Source: Salinisphaera hydrothermalis
GTDB taxonomy: Bacteria > Pseudomonadota > Gammaproteobacteria > Nevskiales > Salinisphaeraceae
NCBI RefSeq assembly: GCF_040361195.1
Contig: NZ_APNE01000015.1
Reading direction: 5' to 3' (one strand)
Length of the DNA stretch: 64,000 nt
The position numbers and the translations under genes are program-made. Of the stretch, positions 50,247 to 60,107 are shown piece after piece. The notes under the pieces were generated by a model. The model did no database searches, was not told the origin of the DNA, and saw only the letters and a program-made list of their open reading frames with translations. The number at the start of each line of letters is the position of its first letter. Position 1 is the first letter of the stretch.

Positions 50247-52436
50247 TTATCCAGCGAGGCTATTCGACGGCCGGCTGCCCTGCCCTGGACGAATCCAGAA
50301 CAACAGCACGGCGATCAGCGCGCCAATGGCGTCGGATATCCAGCCGGGAAATATGAGCGCCAGTGCGCCGATGAGCGCCGCCAGCCGGAACAGCGGATTC
50401 AGCGGCGCGCGCAGATACCCCTCGACCGCAACCGCCAGCAGCAACACGCCCAGCGCACCGGTAGCGGCAACGGCGACGACGTCCCACCACGTGGCATCGA
50501 TCATCAACATGCTGTGGGCGAACACGAACATATAGGGCACGACGAAGCCGGCGATCGCCAGCTTCATGGCCTGGACACCGGTAGCGTTCGGCGAGCCGCC
50601 GGAAATGCCCGCCCCGGCATAAGCCGCCAGCGCCACGGGTGGCGTGAGGTTGGCGAAGATGCCGAAATAGAACACGAACATATGGGCGACGAATATCGCG
50701 GTCGCGCCCGAGCCCGCCAGTTCCCGGAACAACGGCAGGTTGAGCAGGATCGGCGCCGCCATGGTCGAGGTGATGATGTAGCACGGGATGCTGGGCAGGC
50801 CCATGCCGAGCACGATCGACGCGCCCATGGTCAGCGCCAGCGTGACCAGCAGGCGCACCAGATCCGACGGAATCGCCTGGCCCATCGACACGACCCAGTC
50901 GGCCGCGTCGAGCGCGATGCCGGTGAGTGTGGCCACGCCGACGATGATGCCGACCGCGCCGCAGGCAATCGCGACCGGGATCGCGTTGCGTACGCCCTCG
51001 ACCATGGCATCGCGACAATCGGCCACGTCCATCACTTCGGACTCGGGCACCGGCAACCGGGCCCGGATCATGTTGATGGCGATCGGGAGGCCGATGACAC
51101 CGAACAGGGGCAACCGGCTGGCGGCCAGCTCGGGCACGGGCTGGCCGTGCAGCAGCGCGAGCCACTGTGGCTGAAAGATCAGCGCCACCAGCAGCGCGGC
51201 CAATCCGACCACCAGCCGCGGCGTGCCGCAGATCAGCACGGTAGCCGCAATCGACCAGAAGGCCGCGAAGAACGGCGCGCGCCCGTCGAAGATCATCCAC
51301 AGCAGAATGACCATGGGCAGCAGCAGATGCCCGCGCCGGGCCAGCACCTCGCGCGTGGGCGTGAGCTCGGAACGCGGAATGCCCGACAGCCCGTTGCGCG
51401 TGGCGCGCAGATGCACCTGGAAGAGAATGCCGAGGTAATACAACAGCGCCGGGATGATGCCCGCCAGCATCACCTGGGTGTACGGCACGGACAGCACCTC
51501 GGCCATGATGAACGCCGCCGCGCCCATGATCGGCGGCAGGATCTGGCCGCCCACGCTAGCCGCCGCCTCGACCGCACCGGCGAAATTCGCCTTGTAGCCG
51601 GTGCGCTTCATCAACGGAATAGTGAAGGCGCCGGTCGTCACCACGTTGGCGATGGCCGAGCCGTTGATCGACCCGAGAAACCCGCTGGCGACCACCGCCA
51701 CCTTGGCCGGGCCGCCACGCGTGGGCCCGGCGATCGCCAGGGCCAAGTCGTTGAACAACTGGCCGAGCCCGGATTTCACCAGGAACGCGCCGAACAGAAT
51801 GAACAGAATGATATAGCTGGCCGAGACCGCGATCGCGGTACCGAGCAAGCCCTCGGTGATATAGACCAGATGCGACACCACCTGCCGGGCCGTGGCCATC
51901 ACGATCGGCTCGGACAGCACCGAATACAGCGACAACTTGGCGTAGAAGCCATAGACGAGAAAGATCGCCGCCAGGATCGGCAGGCCCCAGCCGGTCACCC
52001 GGCGCGCGGCGTCGATGACGAGCCCGAGCGCAACCAGGCCGACGACCATGTCGATGTCGTTGATACGCCCCGCCGAGATAATCACGCGCTGCGACACGGC
52101 GATCATGTACACGCCGATCGCGAACGAGGCCAATGCGAGCGCCACGTCGATCCAGGGCACGCGGTCGCGGGCGCCGGATTTCACCAGGGGGAACAGGATG
52201 AACGTCAGCCCGAGCAGGGTGTAGAGATGGATCGACCGCTGGACGACATCCACCAGCGGCCCGGCGAACGACGTATACAGATGAAACAGGGCCAGCGCGA
52301 CGCAGATCGTGGCGATTACCTGCATCCAGGCTCGCGGCAGTCCGTCGCGAACGCTCGATTCACGGTCGTATTTTTCCAGGGTCTCACGCGTGCCATGCGG
52401 CTCGGCCGGCGCGGCGCTCGATTCGTTCGTATTCAT
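50247..52436 (-). CDS. TRAP transporter fused large/small permease (TAXI type)
   Basis: 729 residues with about 18 membrane helices. The N-terminal part (about 40-190) corresponds to the 4-helix small subunit. The rest is the 12-helix large subunit: SGFLGSINGSAIANVVTTGAFTIPLMKRTGY, GGQILPPIMGAAAFIMAE, GMGLPSIPCYIITSTMAAPIL and FFGIFANLTPPVALAAYA-like. Fused permeases go with TAXI binding proteins. Together they import organic acids using an ion gradient. The ATG at 52436 follows the DUF1850 stop by one nucleotide. Confidence 0.92.
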   Translation of the reverse strand: MNTNESSAAPAEPHGTRETLEKYDRESSVRDGLPRAWMQVIATICVALALFHLYTSFAGPLVDVVQRSIHLYTLLGLTFILFPLVKSGARDRVPWIDVALALASFAIGVYMIAVSQRVIISAGRINDIDMVVGLVALGLVIDAARRVTGWGLPILAAIFLVYGFYAKLSLYSVLSEPIVMATARQVVSHLVYITEGLLGTAIAVSASYIILFILFGAFLVKSGLGQLFNDLALAIAGPTRGGPAKVAVVASGFLGSINGSAIANVVTTGAFTIPLMKRTGYKANFAGAVEAAASVGGQILPPIMGAAAFIMAEVLSVPYTQVMLAGIIPALLYYLGILFQVHLRATRNGLSGIPRSELTPTREVLARRGHLLLPMVILLWMIFDGRAPFFAAFWSIAATVLICGTPRLVVGLAALLVALIFQPQWLALLHGQPVPELAASRLPLFGVIGLPIAINMIRARLPVPESEVMDVADCRDAMVEGVRNAIPVAIACGAVGIIVGVATLTGIALDAADWVVSMGQAIPSDLVRLLVTLALTMGASIVLGMGLPSIPCYIITSTMAAPILLNLPLFRELAGSGATAIFVAHMFVFYFGIFANLTPPVALAAYAGAGISGGSPNATGVQAMKLAIAGFVVPYMFVFAHSMLMIDATWWDVVAVAATGALGVLLLAVAVEGYLRAPLNPLFRLAALIGALALIFPGWISDAIGALIAVLLFWIRPGQGSRPSNSLAG

Positions 52437-52437
52437 A

Positions 52438-52983
52438 TCAGCTTCGGGTTGAAGCCACGGCCGGACCACGCCAGAGCGTGGCCAGCCGCGGCCAGGCCAC
52501 GGCAATCAGCGGGGCGCGCACGATCGCGAACACCAGAATCGGCTCGGCGCGGCCGTAGGACAAGCGATGCCACGGCCCATCGCCATAACGGAAACGATAG
52601 CGCTCGGCGGCCGCAGCCTGGACAGTCAGCGGATCCACGTCGCGATCGATACCGGACATGACCACCCAGCCGTTCACGAGCTGCGTCCGCCGCCCGGCGT
52701 GCGCGGGCACGCCGGCGCCAAAGGTCTTGAACCGGGTGGCCGCGATATCGATCTTGCGGCCCACGACGCGATAGCACTCGATCCAGTCCTCGCGTTCCAC
52801 CGAGTGCATCCAGCGCAGCGAAAACCGCGTGCCGGACGCGCCGGGATAAACCGCGATCAACGTCGTGCCGTGCTTGATCTCCAGCCACGGCCGCGGCCAG
52901 CCCAGCCACAGCGCGACCGCCACAAGCAGCACGCCGCCGACGGCGAGCCGCCACGCCCGCCACCCGCGATAACGCCGCCCCAA
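52438..52983 (-). CDS. DUF1850 protein of the TAXI-TRAP operon
   Basis: 181 residues. It has an N-terminal hydrophobic segment (about 12-28), then a beta-rich domain with the DUF1850 features FSLRWMHSVEREDWIECYRV, FKTFGAGVPAHAG and NGWVVMSGIDR, and a second hydrophobic stretch (about 150-165). DUF1850 genes lie between TAXI binding-protein and fused permease genes in many genomes and may be accessory subunits. The start is a TTG directly after the stop of the binding-protein gene; there is no obvious ribosome site, so it may rely on coupling. Confidence 0.8.
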   Translation of the reverse strand: MGRRYRGWRAWRLAVGGVLLVAVALWLGWPRPWLEIKHGTTLIAVYPGASGTRFSLRWMHSVEREDWIECYRVVGRKIDIAATRFKTFGAGVPAHAGRRTQLVNGWVVMSGIDRDVDPLTVQAAAAERYRFRYGDGPWHRLSYGRAEPILVFAIVRAPLIAVAWPRLATLWRGPAVASTRS

Positions 52984-54048
52984 CTAGGACGCGCCGTTGT
53001 CTTGGTTCGCGCTATCGGTGTTGTCGTTCGAGCCGTCGCCACCCTTGTTCAGCGTGTCGTAGAACGCCTTGGCGCCGGGATGCACCGGCAGCACGAGATT
53101 CTGATTCATCGTGTTGCGATCGAACTGCTTGAGCGCGGCAACCGAGACGCTGTCGGAGCCGAGATAGTCATAGAAGCGCTGGGTCAGGTCCTTGGCCACG
53201 GCCTTGTCCATCGAGGCCGGCACGATCAGCAGATTGCGGATCGAGACCGTATGTACATCGTTGGCCAGGTCGTACTTATTCTTGGTGTGCGCGGCGATGT
53301 CGTAGTTTTCGTAGTACGGATACTTCTGCAACAGCTTCTTCGCCGTGTCGCCGTCGACGTTCACGAAGTGGACCTTGGTGTTCTGCATCAGCCCGGTGAT
53401 CGACGAATTGGGCACGCCGGAGGTGAAGAACGCGGCATCGAGGTTGCCGTTGCTCATGTCGGTGACCGAGTCGGCATAGCCGGTATGCGAGACCTTGGCG
53501 AGGTCGTCGTATTTCAGCCCGGCCGAGGCCAGCACTTTCTTGGCACTGGCCTCGACGCCCGAGCCCACCTTGCCCACGCCCACGCGCTTGCCCTTGAGAT
53601 CGGCCACGCTGTGGATGTTCGAGCCATCGAGCGCAACGATCTGGACCACGTTCGGATAAAGCCCGGCGATCGCATCGATCTTGGCCGGACGGCCCTTGAA
53701 CTGGTTATTGCCCTTGAGCGCATCGTAGGCGACATCGCTCATCACGATGGCGATCTGATTGGTGCCGTCCATGATGTTGTTGATGTTCTGCACCGACGCG
53801 CCGGTGGAGACCACCTGTACGTTGTCGATGAGATCGCTCTTCTCGAACACGCCCTTGAGCGCGCCGCCGATCGGGTAATACGTCCCGGAGGTGCCACCGG
53901 TCCCGAAGATCAGATTGACGGCCTGCTTGCCGTTCTGATCGCCGCCGCTGCTGGCGCTCTCACTCTGATCATTACTCGACTGCCCACAGCCGGCCAGCGC
54001 CATCGCCACGGCGAGCACGCCGGCGGTCCAGAAAGATCGACCCATCAT
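52984..54048 (-). CDS. TAXI-family TRAP solute-binding lipoprotein
   Basis: 354 residues. The signal peptide ends with the lipobox LAGC (Cys21 from the first Met), followed by a Ser/Asn/Gln-rich linker. The TAXI fold begins with LIFGTGGTSGTYYPIGGALKGVF, followed by QNINNIMDGTNQIAIVMSDVAYDA, KGKRVGVGKVGSGVEA and LPVHPGAKAFY. Family members bind glutamate, 2-oxoglutarate or other dicarboxylates. The C-terminus is Asp/Asn rich. GGGG precedes tandem ATGs at 54048 and 54045. It is the first gene of the operon with DUF1850 and the permease. Confidence 0.93.
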   Translation of the reverse strand: MMGRSFWTAGVLAVAMALAGCGQSSNDQSESASSGGDQNGKQAVNLIFGTGGTSGTYYPIGGALKGVFEKSDLIDNVQVVSTGASVQNINNIMDGTNQIAIVMSDVAYDALKGNNQFKGRPAKIDAIAGLYPNVVQIVALDGSNIHSVADLKGKRVGVGKVGSGVEASAKKVLASAGLKYDDLAKVSHTGYADSVTDMSNGNLDAAFFTSGVPNSSITGLMQNTKVHFVNVDGDTAKKLLQKYPYYENYDIAAHTKNKYDLANDVHTVSIRNLLIVPASMDKAVAKDLTQRFYDYLGSDSVSVAALKQFDRNTMNQNLVLPVHPGAKAFYDTLNKGGDGSNDNTDSANQDNGAS

Positions 54049-54172
54049 GTTTTTCCCCAAAAGTTTCGATTGATTACGCGGCTGTTGCGCCGCTGTTGAC
54101 GCCAAGGCTCGGGCGCACGAGGCATCCGGTCAATTGGGCATAAGTCGACCCAAGTGGCGCGCGGCCGACGAA

Positions 54173-55036
54173 TCAGGCGCGCAGGCGCGCCGCGCCGCTG
54201 TAGCAGTTGAAACGCTCGTCACGCAAAAACCCCACCAGCGTGGTCGAAAATTGGCGCCCCAAGTCGACCGCAAAACTGCTCGGCGCCGAAATCGCGCAGA
54301 CCACAGGGATGCCGGCAGCGGTCGCTTTCTGCATGAGCTCGAAGCTTGCCCGGCCGGACAGCATCAGCACATGGCGTGACAGCGGCAGCGCGCCGTCGAG
54401 TAGCGCACGCCCGATGAGCTTGTCGAGCGCGTTGTGTCGGCCGACGTCCTCGCGCAGCGCCACCAGATCGCCGCCAGCCTCGAACAACGCGGCCGCATGC
54501 AACCCGCCGGTGGATTCGAACACGGCCTGCGCCGCGCGCATCCGCCCCGGCAGGGCCAGCAACCATGCCGGATCGACGCGCCAATCGTGATCGATCACCC
54601 CAGCCGACCGCCCCGGCCGCGGTGCCCGGAAACTGGGCTTGCCGCACACCCCACAGGCGCTGGTGGCCAGCGTATTGCGCTCGATGCGATCGAGCCGCTC
54701 GCGCGCTTCGGGTTTGAGCATCACGCGGATGACGTCGGGCTCGTCAGCGCTGTGACGCAAATAGACGATATCGTCGGCCGAGCGCACCACGCCCTCGCCG
54801 TGCAACAGGCCGGCAGCGAGTTCGCGATCGTGGCCGGGGGTGCGCATGGTAATCAGCGGCTCGGCGCCCGCGACATGGATCTCGAGCGCCCGCTCGACGG
54901 CCAGGGTGTCTTCGGCGTCTTGCCAGACGCCGTCGCGATAAGTGGCGATGCCGATGCGCTCGCGCGCCGCGGCCTGCTCGGAGTCGCCGGCGGGCGACTC
55001 GTCGAAAGATGGGGACATCAACACCACATCGGGCAT
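54173..55036 (-). CDS. fdhD: Formate dehydrogenase sulfurtransferase FdhD
   Basis: 287 residues. FdhD passes sulfur from IscS to the molybdenum cofactor before its insertion into formate dehydrogenase. The essential CxxC is in TSACGVCGK. Other family marks: AVERALEIHVAG, TPGHDRELAAGLLHGEG, AALFEAGGDLVALREDVGRHNALDKLIGRALL (in parts), LSGRASFELMQKA and the C-terminal GFLRDERFNCYSG. The ATG at 55036 has GAGGG about 7-10 nt upstream. It lies 1.7 kb from the fdhA gene it serves, separated by an AEC permease. Confidence 0.95.
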   Translation of the reverse strand: MPDVVLMSPSFDESPAGDSEQAAARERIGIATYRDGVWQDAEDTLAVERALEIHVAGAEPLITMRTPGHDRELAAGLLHGEGVVRSADDIVYLRHSADEPDVIRVMLKPEARERLDRIERNTLATSACGVCGKPSFRAPRPGRSAGVIDHDWRVDPAWLLALPGRMRAAQAVFESTGGLHAAALFEAGGDLVALREDVGRHNALDKLIGRALLDGALPLSRHVLMLSGRASFELMQKATAAGIPVVCAISAPSSFAVDLGRQFSTTLVGFLRDERFNCYSGAARLRA

Positions 55037-55180
55037 AAATCAGGCCCTCATGATAAAGCGCGTCGTTGGCTTTCCGGGGCATGACAACCCGCGACTGCTG
55101 TATCCGACCAAGATCGAAGGTCTATACTGGCGCGCACTTTGGCGTCTCGTTCGCCTTTTTGCCCCGCGACCGGTCTGTCC

Positions 55181-56128
55181 ATGAATATTGCGGCGATCTT
55201 CATCCAGACGCTCGACGTCACGCTGCCCGTGTTCGCTCTGGTGTTTGTGGGCATCGCCATGCGTCGCGTCGGCTGGATCGATGATCGGTTCGTCTCCGCC
55301 GCCTCGAAGATCGTCTTCAAGGGCAGCATGCCGGCGTTGATCTTCGTATCCATCGTCGGCGCCGATCTCAGCGAAGCGATCCGCCCCGGCATGATCGCCT
55401 ATTTCGGGCTGGCCACCGTGGTGAGCTTCGTCGTGATCTGGCTGTGGGCCATCTGGCGCGTGCCGACGATCCAGCGCGGCGTTTATGTTCAGGGCGCGTT
55501 TCGAGGCAACTGCGGCATCATGGGCCTCGCCCTGGCCCAGAATATGTACGGCGGCTTCGGGCTGTCGGCCGGCAGCGTGCTGGTCGGCGAAGTGATCCTG
55601 ATCTACAACGTGCTCGCGGTGATCGTGCTGACCTGGTACCAGCCGGGCGCAAGCGCGGACTGGCGCTCGATTACGCGCGGCGTGGTGACCAACCCGCTCA
55701 TCCTGGCGACGCTGGCCTCGGTCGCCGTAGCGACCAGCGGCGTGCCCATTCCGAAGTGGGTGATGACCAGCGGCAACTACTTTGCCCAACTCACCCTGCC
55801 GCTGGCGCTGATCTGTATCGGCGGCGCGTTGTCGGTGCGTGCGCTTTACGACGCGCGCGGCGTGGCGTTTTCGGCCAGCGCCATCAAGATGACCGTATTG
55901 CCCGGCGCCGCCGTACTCGGCGGCTGGCTGCTCGGCTATCCGCCGCGCGAGCTGGGGCTGATGTTTCTCTATTTCGCCTGTCCGACCGCGGCGGCGAGTT
56001 TCATCATGGTCGAAGCCATGGGCGGGGACGCGCGTCTGGCGGCCAATATCGTGGCCGTAACCACGCTGGCCGCCAGCGTCACGATGACCGCCGGCGTGTT
56101 CGTATTGCGCGTGGCCGGCATCATTTAG
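55181..56128 (+). CDS. AEC-family permease (auxin efflux carrier-like)
   Basis: 315 residues with ten hydrophobic helices in two inverted five-helix halves. Family marks: LPVFALVFVGIAMRRVGWID, RGNCGIMGLALA and the late LMFLYFACPTAAASFIMVEAMGGD. Bacterial members carry malonate, malate or other anions. It lies between fdhD and the formate dehydrogenase genes on the opposite strand, so a link with formate is possible but not shown. A good -10 (TATACT at about 55122) lies upstream without a clear -35. Start chosen at the ATG 55181. Confidence 0.88.
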   Translation: MNIAAIFIQTLDVTLPVFALVFVGIAMRRVGWIDDRFVSAASKIVFKGSMPALIFVSIVGADLSEAIRPGMIAYFGLATVVSFVVIWLWAIWRVPTIQRGVYVQGAFRGNCGIMGLALAQNMYGGFGLSAGSVLVGEVILIYNVLAVIVLTWYQPGASADWRSITRGVVTNPLILATLASVAVATSGVPIPKWVMTSGNYFAQLTLPLALICIGGALSVRALYDARGVAFSASAIKMTVLPGAAVLGGWLLGYPPRELGLMFLYFACPTAAASFIMVEAMGGDARLAANIVAVTTLAASVTMTAGVFVLRVAGII

Positions 56129-56157
56129 CCACGCCGGCCCCAAACGCTTGGCGAAGG

Positions 56158-56667
56158 CTAGCTCTTGTCCGGATCGCCGTCGGCCTGCTCGCGACGACGA
56201 TTCGCCTCGGCCGAGAACGCCTTGGCGCCCTCGATCACCGGCGCGAGCGTCCGCCACAGCTCTTCGTCGCGCAGCAGCTTGAACACACCCATCACGCCCG
56301 GCGGGTCGTAGGGCGACTCATGCTTGCCGGTCGCCGTGTCGTCGGCGCGGTCGACGCCGGCGTGCATGGCATTGAACATGCCTTCCAGGCGATCGGGGTC
56401 GAGTTTGCCGAGCTGCTGGGCAAGCACCAGCAGATTGCGCATGCCGGCCCGCCCCTGTTCGGTGTTCAGGCCCTCCAGCGCGATCATCGAGACTTCCGGC
56501 ATGGCGCCGACAAAGTCCTTGAGCCAGCGCATCAGGCCCGACTCGTAGAGCTGGTCCAGCAGGCCGTTGATCTCGGCGATGCGGCCTTCGAATTTCTCCA
56601 GCTCGTCGCGGGTCTCGGGCCGGAAATGATGGGCCTGTTCAGGCCGGTAATGAATCTGTTCTGCCAT
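56158..56667 (-). CDS. DUF1641 protein paired with formate dehydrogenase
   Basis: 169 residues, mainly helical. The DUF1641 core is visible: LDQLYESGLMRWLKDFVGAMPE, GRAGMRNLLVLAQQLGKLDP and PPGVMGVFKLLRDEELWRTLAPVIEGAKAF (in parts). B. subtilis YrhD and YjgD, from the same family, are encoded next to formate-dehydrogenase-like YrhE and YjgC, the same pairing as here. A small subunit or chaperone of the dehydrogenase is likely. AAGGA precedes the ATG at 56667; it follows fdhA by 74 nt. Confidence 0.85.
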   Translation of the reverse strand: MAEQIHYRPEQAHHFRPETRDELEKFEGRIAEINGLLDQLYESGLMRWLKDFVGAMPEVSMIALEGLNTEQGRAGMRNLLVLAQQLGKLDPDRLEGMFNAMHAGVDRADDTATGKHESPYDPPGVMGVFKLLRDEELWRTLAPVIEGAKAFSAEANRRREQADGDPDKS

Positions 56668-56741
56668 GGCAACAATCCTTGGTCGGACGGCGGCCGGCTC
56701 GAGCGACCGCCGCCGTGGCATAAATCGAATAGGCCGTGTGG

Positions 56742-59738
56742 TTACAAGCCGCTGCCGGTGGGACGCATCTTCGGCGGGCGCTTGTAGTCGTCGCGCTCCC
56801 ACTTCTGATCGACCTGTACCCCGCTCGTCGGATGGCGCTTCTTGTTGCGCTGGTTATTCGGCTTGAGCGGCGCCGGGCCATGGTCCTCGAGCACCTGCAT
56901 GTTGACCGCGAGTTCCTTGTAGGCCGGGGTATCGGTGTCCTTATCGGCCTCGAAGCTGGTCAGCACGTTGATGGCCTCGATGTTCTTCTTGCCGTGCATG
57001 GGCATGTACAGCTGGCGGCCCTGGACACGATCGGTGACTTCCACGGCAACCTTGATCGCCCCGCGCCGCGACTTCAGCCGCACGACGGCGCCGGATTTCA
57101 GGCCGCGCTCTTCGGCCAGCTCCGGCGAAACCTCGACGAAGCCATGCGGGATCTTGTACACGATGCCGCCGGTTTCGTCGGTCATGTTGCCTTCGTGGAA
57201 ATGCTCCAGCAGGCGGCCGTTATTGAGATGCAGGTCGTATTCGTCGTCGAGCTGATCGGTCGGCTCGGTCCAGCTCACCGGGTGGAACTTCGCATGCCCG
57301 TTGTCGAAGTGGAACTTCAGTTCGGGATAAAGATCCGGCGCGTCGGTGCCGTCGGCCGCGACTGGCCACTGGAGCGAATTGAAGTCGGTGAGCAGGTCGT
57401 AGTGCACGCCCGCGAACATGGGCGCCAGTCCGGCCGCTTCGTGCATGATCTCGCTGGGATGGGTATAGCCCCAGTCGTGGCCGAGATGCTTGGCCAGCTC
57501 GGTGAGGATGAGCCAGTCGGGCTTGGAATCGCCGAGCGGCGGAAACACCTGGTAGAGCCGCTGGATACGACGCTCGGTGTTGGTGAAGGTGCCTTCCTTC
57601 TCGACCGACGGGCTGGCCGGCAGCACGACGTCCGCGAACTCGCAGGTGCGCGAGAAGAACATGTCCTGGACGACGAAGAAGTCCAGCTTCTCGAATGCGC
57701 CCTGGACGTTGAGCGCGTCGGAATCGACGATGCTCATGTCCTCGCCAACCACGTACAGCGACTTCAGATCGCCGTCGTGGATGTTGTGCACCATCTGGTG
57801 GTTGTTCAGGCCCTTGTTCTTGGACAGCTCGACGCCCCAGGCTTTTTCATAGCGCTGGCGGACCTCGTCGTCCGAGACGAACTCGTAGCCCGGGAAGCGA
57901 TCCGGCATGTTGCCGAAGTCCGAGGCGCCCTGGACGTTGTTATGTCCGCGCATCGGGTAACCGCCCGAACCGAAGCGCCCCATATTGCCGGTGACCAGTA
58001 GCAAGTTGCACAGCGCGGTGGCCGTATCGGAGCCCATGGAGTGCTGGGTGACGCCCATCGCCCAGACGCCGCAGATGGTGTCGGCTTCGACGATCATGTC
58101 GGCCGTTTTCTGCAGTTCCTCGCGCGTCAGTCCGCAGCGCTCGATGGCGAAATCGAAGGTGAAATCTTCTAGCGAGGCCTTGAAGTCTTCGAAATGATCG
58201 ACGTGCTCTCGGATGTATTCCTCAGCGTGATAGCCGTTGTCGATCACGTATTTCGAGATCGCGTTCATCCAGATCATGTCGGTGGCGGGTTCCGGCTTGA
58301 GGTGCAGGTCCGCACGCTGAGCCAGTTCGTTCTTCCGCAGATCGGCCACGATGTGTTTCTGGCCGTGCAACTTGGCCGCCCGCTTGAAGCGGGTCGCGAT
58401 CACCGGATGGCTTTCCGCGGTATTGGCGCCCACGATGAGCAGCAGCTCGGCGGCTTCCAGATCGGCGATGGAGCCGGTGTCCGCACCGTAGCCGACGGTA
58501 CGCCACAAGCCCTGGGTCGCCGGCGCCTGGCAATAGCGCGAGCAGTTGTCGATGTTGTTCGTGCCCATGACGCCGCGGGCGAACTTCTGCATCAGATAGC
58601 CTTCCTCGTTGGTGCACTTCGAGGAGGCGATATAAGCCAGGGCATCCGGCCCGTGCCGATCGCGGATTTCGGTAAAGCGCCGGGCGATCAGCGCGTACGC
58701 TTCGTCCCATTCGGCTTCGCGGAACTCACCGTTTTCACGAATCAGCGGCTTGGTGAGCCGGTGTTCGCTGTTGATATGGCCCCAGCCGAACTTGCCCTTG
58801 ATGCAGGTCGAGATCTGATTGGCCGGCGCTTCGGGTTTGGGCTGAACCTTGATCAGCTCGCGCTCTCGCGTCCACATCTCGAACGAGCAGCCAACGCCGC
58901 AATAGGTGCAAACCGTCTTGGTTCGCTTGACCTCGGTCTTGCGCATGGCCGAGTCGACTTCGGAGACGGCGAAAATCGGACCGTAGCCGGTGGTGTGCTC
59001 GGCCGACTTGACCAGATCGATGGCCGCGCGGCCCAACTTGCGATAGCCATCCCGATTCTGCGGCGACAGCGCGGTCATCGGCCCGGCATTGCCAATCGCG
59101 GTCTTTTCCATCAACGCGTTACAGGGACAAACCGTGACGCAATGGCCACAGGACACGCAGGACGAGTCTTCGATCGCGACGTCGTCGTCCCAGATCACGC
59201 GCGGGCGCTCGCGCGACCAGTCGATGGACAGCGTTTCGTTGACCTGCAGGTTCTGGCAGGCCTCGACACAGCGCCCGCAGAGGATGCACTGGTCGGGATC
59301 GTAGATATAAAACGGGTTGGAGTAGTCCTTCTCGTACGGCTTGCCACGATATTCGTAGTACTGCCCCGGGACGTGCATGTCGCGCACGGTGTTGTGAACG
59401 GCACAATCGCCGTTGTTGTTGTCGCACACCGAGCAATACAGCTCGTGATTCGCAGTGACCCGGTTGATGGCCTCCATGCGCGCCGACGAGGCTTCGTCGA
59501 CGTTCAACCCGATTTCCATGCCCGGCTTGACCGTGACACCGCAGCCACGCACGAGATTGCCGTCGACCTCGACGAAGCAGGTATCGCAGGTCTGAATCGA
59601 GCCTAGATTCGGGTGATAACAAAGATGCGGCATGTAGATGCCCGCCGCATCGAGAGCTTCCGGCAGGGGCTGACCGGTACGCACGGTTACCGCCTGGCCG
59701 TCGACGGTGATGTCGAAAAATTCTGCTTCCTGATCCAC
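56742..59738 (-). CDS. fdhA: Formate dehydrogenase alpha subunit, Cys-type, with N-terminal ferredoxin domains
   Basis: 998 residues. The N-terminal 2Fe-2S domain has Cys40, 51, 54 and 66. A NuoG-like CSVCDNNNGDC segment follows near 102-112. Two 4Fe-4S sites are CILCGRCVEAC (about 151-161) and CVSCGHCVTVC (about 194-204). The molybdopterin part starts with CTYCGVGC (about 277-284). The active-site residue is Cys403 (SRYCQAPATQG), where other enzymes have selenocysteine. It oxidises formate to CO2. I chose the GTG at 59738 because AGGAG lies 7 nt upstream; GTG 59768 would add ten residues. No NADH-binding beta subunit is adjacent. Layout resembles B. subtilis YrhE/YjgC. Confidence 0.94.
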   Translation of the reverse strand: MDQEAEFFDITVDGQAVTVRTGQPLPEALDAAGIYMPHLCYHPNLGSIQTCDTCFVEVDGNLVRGCGVTVKPGMEIGLNVDEASSARMEAINRVTANHELYCSVCDNNNGDCAVHNTVRDMHVPGQYYEYRGKPYEKDYSNPFYIYDPDQCILCGRCVEACQNLQVNETLSIDWSRERPRVIWDDDVAIEDSSCVSCGHCVTVCPCNALMEKTAIGNAGPMTALSPQNRDGYRKLGRAAIDLVKSAEHTTGYGPIFAVSEVDSAMRKTEVKRTKTVCTYCGVGCSFEMWTRERELIKVQPKPEAPANQISTCIKGKFGWGHINSEHRLTKPLIRENGEFREAEWDEAYALIARRFTEIRDRHGPDALAYIASSKCTNEEGYLMQKFARGVMGTNNIDNCSRYCQAPATQGLWRTVGYGADTGSIADLEAAELLLIVGANTAESHPVIATRFKRAAKLHGQKHIVADLRKNELAQRADLHLKPEPATDMIWMNAISKYVIDNGYHAEEYIREHVDHFEDFKASLEDFTFDFAIERCGLTREELQKTADMIVEADTICGVWAMGVTQHSMGSDTATALCNLLLVTGNMGRFGSGGYPMRGHNNVQGASDFGNMPDRFPGYEFVSDDEVRQRYEKAWGVELSKNKGLNNHQMVHNIHDGDLKSLYVVGEDMSIVDSDALNVQGAFEKLDFFVVQDMFFSRTCEFADVVLPASPSVEKEGTFTNTERRIQRLYQVFPPLGDSKPDWLILTELAKHLGHDWGYTHPSEIMHEAAGLAPMFAGVHYDLLTDFNSLQWPVAADGTDAPDLYPELKFHFDNGHAKFHPVSWTEPTDQLDDEYDLHLNNGRLLEHFHEGNMTDETGGIVYKIPHGFVEVSPELAEERGLKSGAVVRLKSRRGAIKVAVEVTDRVQGRQLYMPMHGKKNIEAINVLTSFEADKDTDTPAYKELAVNMQVLEDHGPAPLKPNNQRNKKRHPTSGVQVDQKWERDDYKRPPKMRPTGSGL

Positions 59739-60107
59739 GAAGGCGCTCCTGTCCGCCACCGATTGCACAGCTGCTTAGAGCGTATGGACATGGGGTCCGG
59801 CGGCGCCCGAGACAGGGTGCGGCCCGGATCAGCGTGTCGATACCCTCCGAGTGGGCGGACGGCGTCGCGTCATAAGGCGCGGGCAGCCTACCCGTGCAGC
59901 ATCGTGCAGGGACCGTCGGCGGTATTCGATTGTGTTGCGGTCGAGTATCCTCGGAATCGGCCGCATGAATCAATCGGTAATATTTCGAGCGCACGCCAAA
60001 TCCCACGGCCAATTGCCCGCAGTCACTGTCTGTACGACTTATTCAATCGTTGCAGAGTGCACTCGTCCGTGATGCATGCATGCGGCCTCGCCGAATCGCT
60101 CGCGCGC
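59739..60107. other. Intergenic region between fdhA and moeA
   Basis: 369 nt without a convincing gene. It should hold the fdhA promoter; the best candidate on the minus strand is TTGATT with an 18-nt spacer to GATACT around 59945-59975, which is only moderate. A short ATGCATGCAT palindrome lies near 60071-60080. I see no RNA gene or repeat copy. Confidence 0.45.

Noticed and set aside
50514..52661. A 715-residue plus-strand open frame opposite the TRAP permease
   Set aside because: Composition is that of an antisense shadow (His/Gln/Arg/Asp runs). The minus-strand permease has clear TRAP motifs.
58470..58560. A selenocysteine codon in formate dehydrogenase
   Set aside because: The active-site position is a Cys codon and no in-frame TGA is present in the gene.
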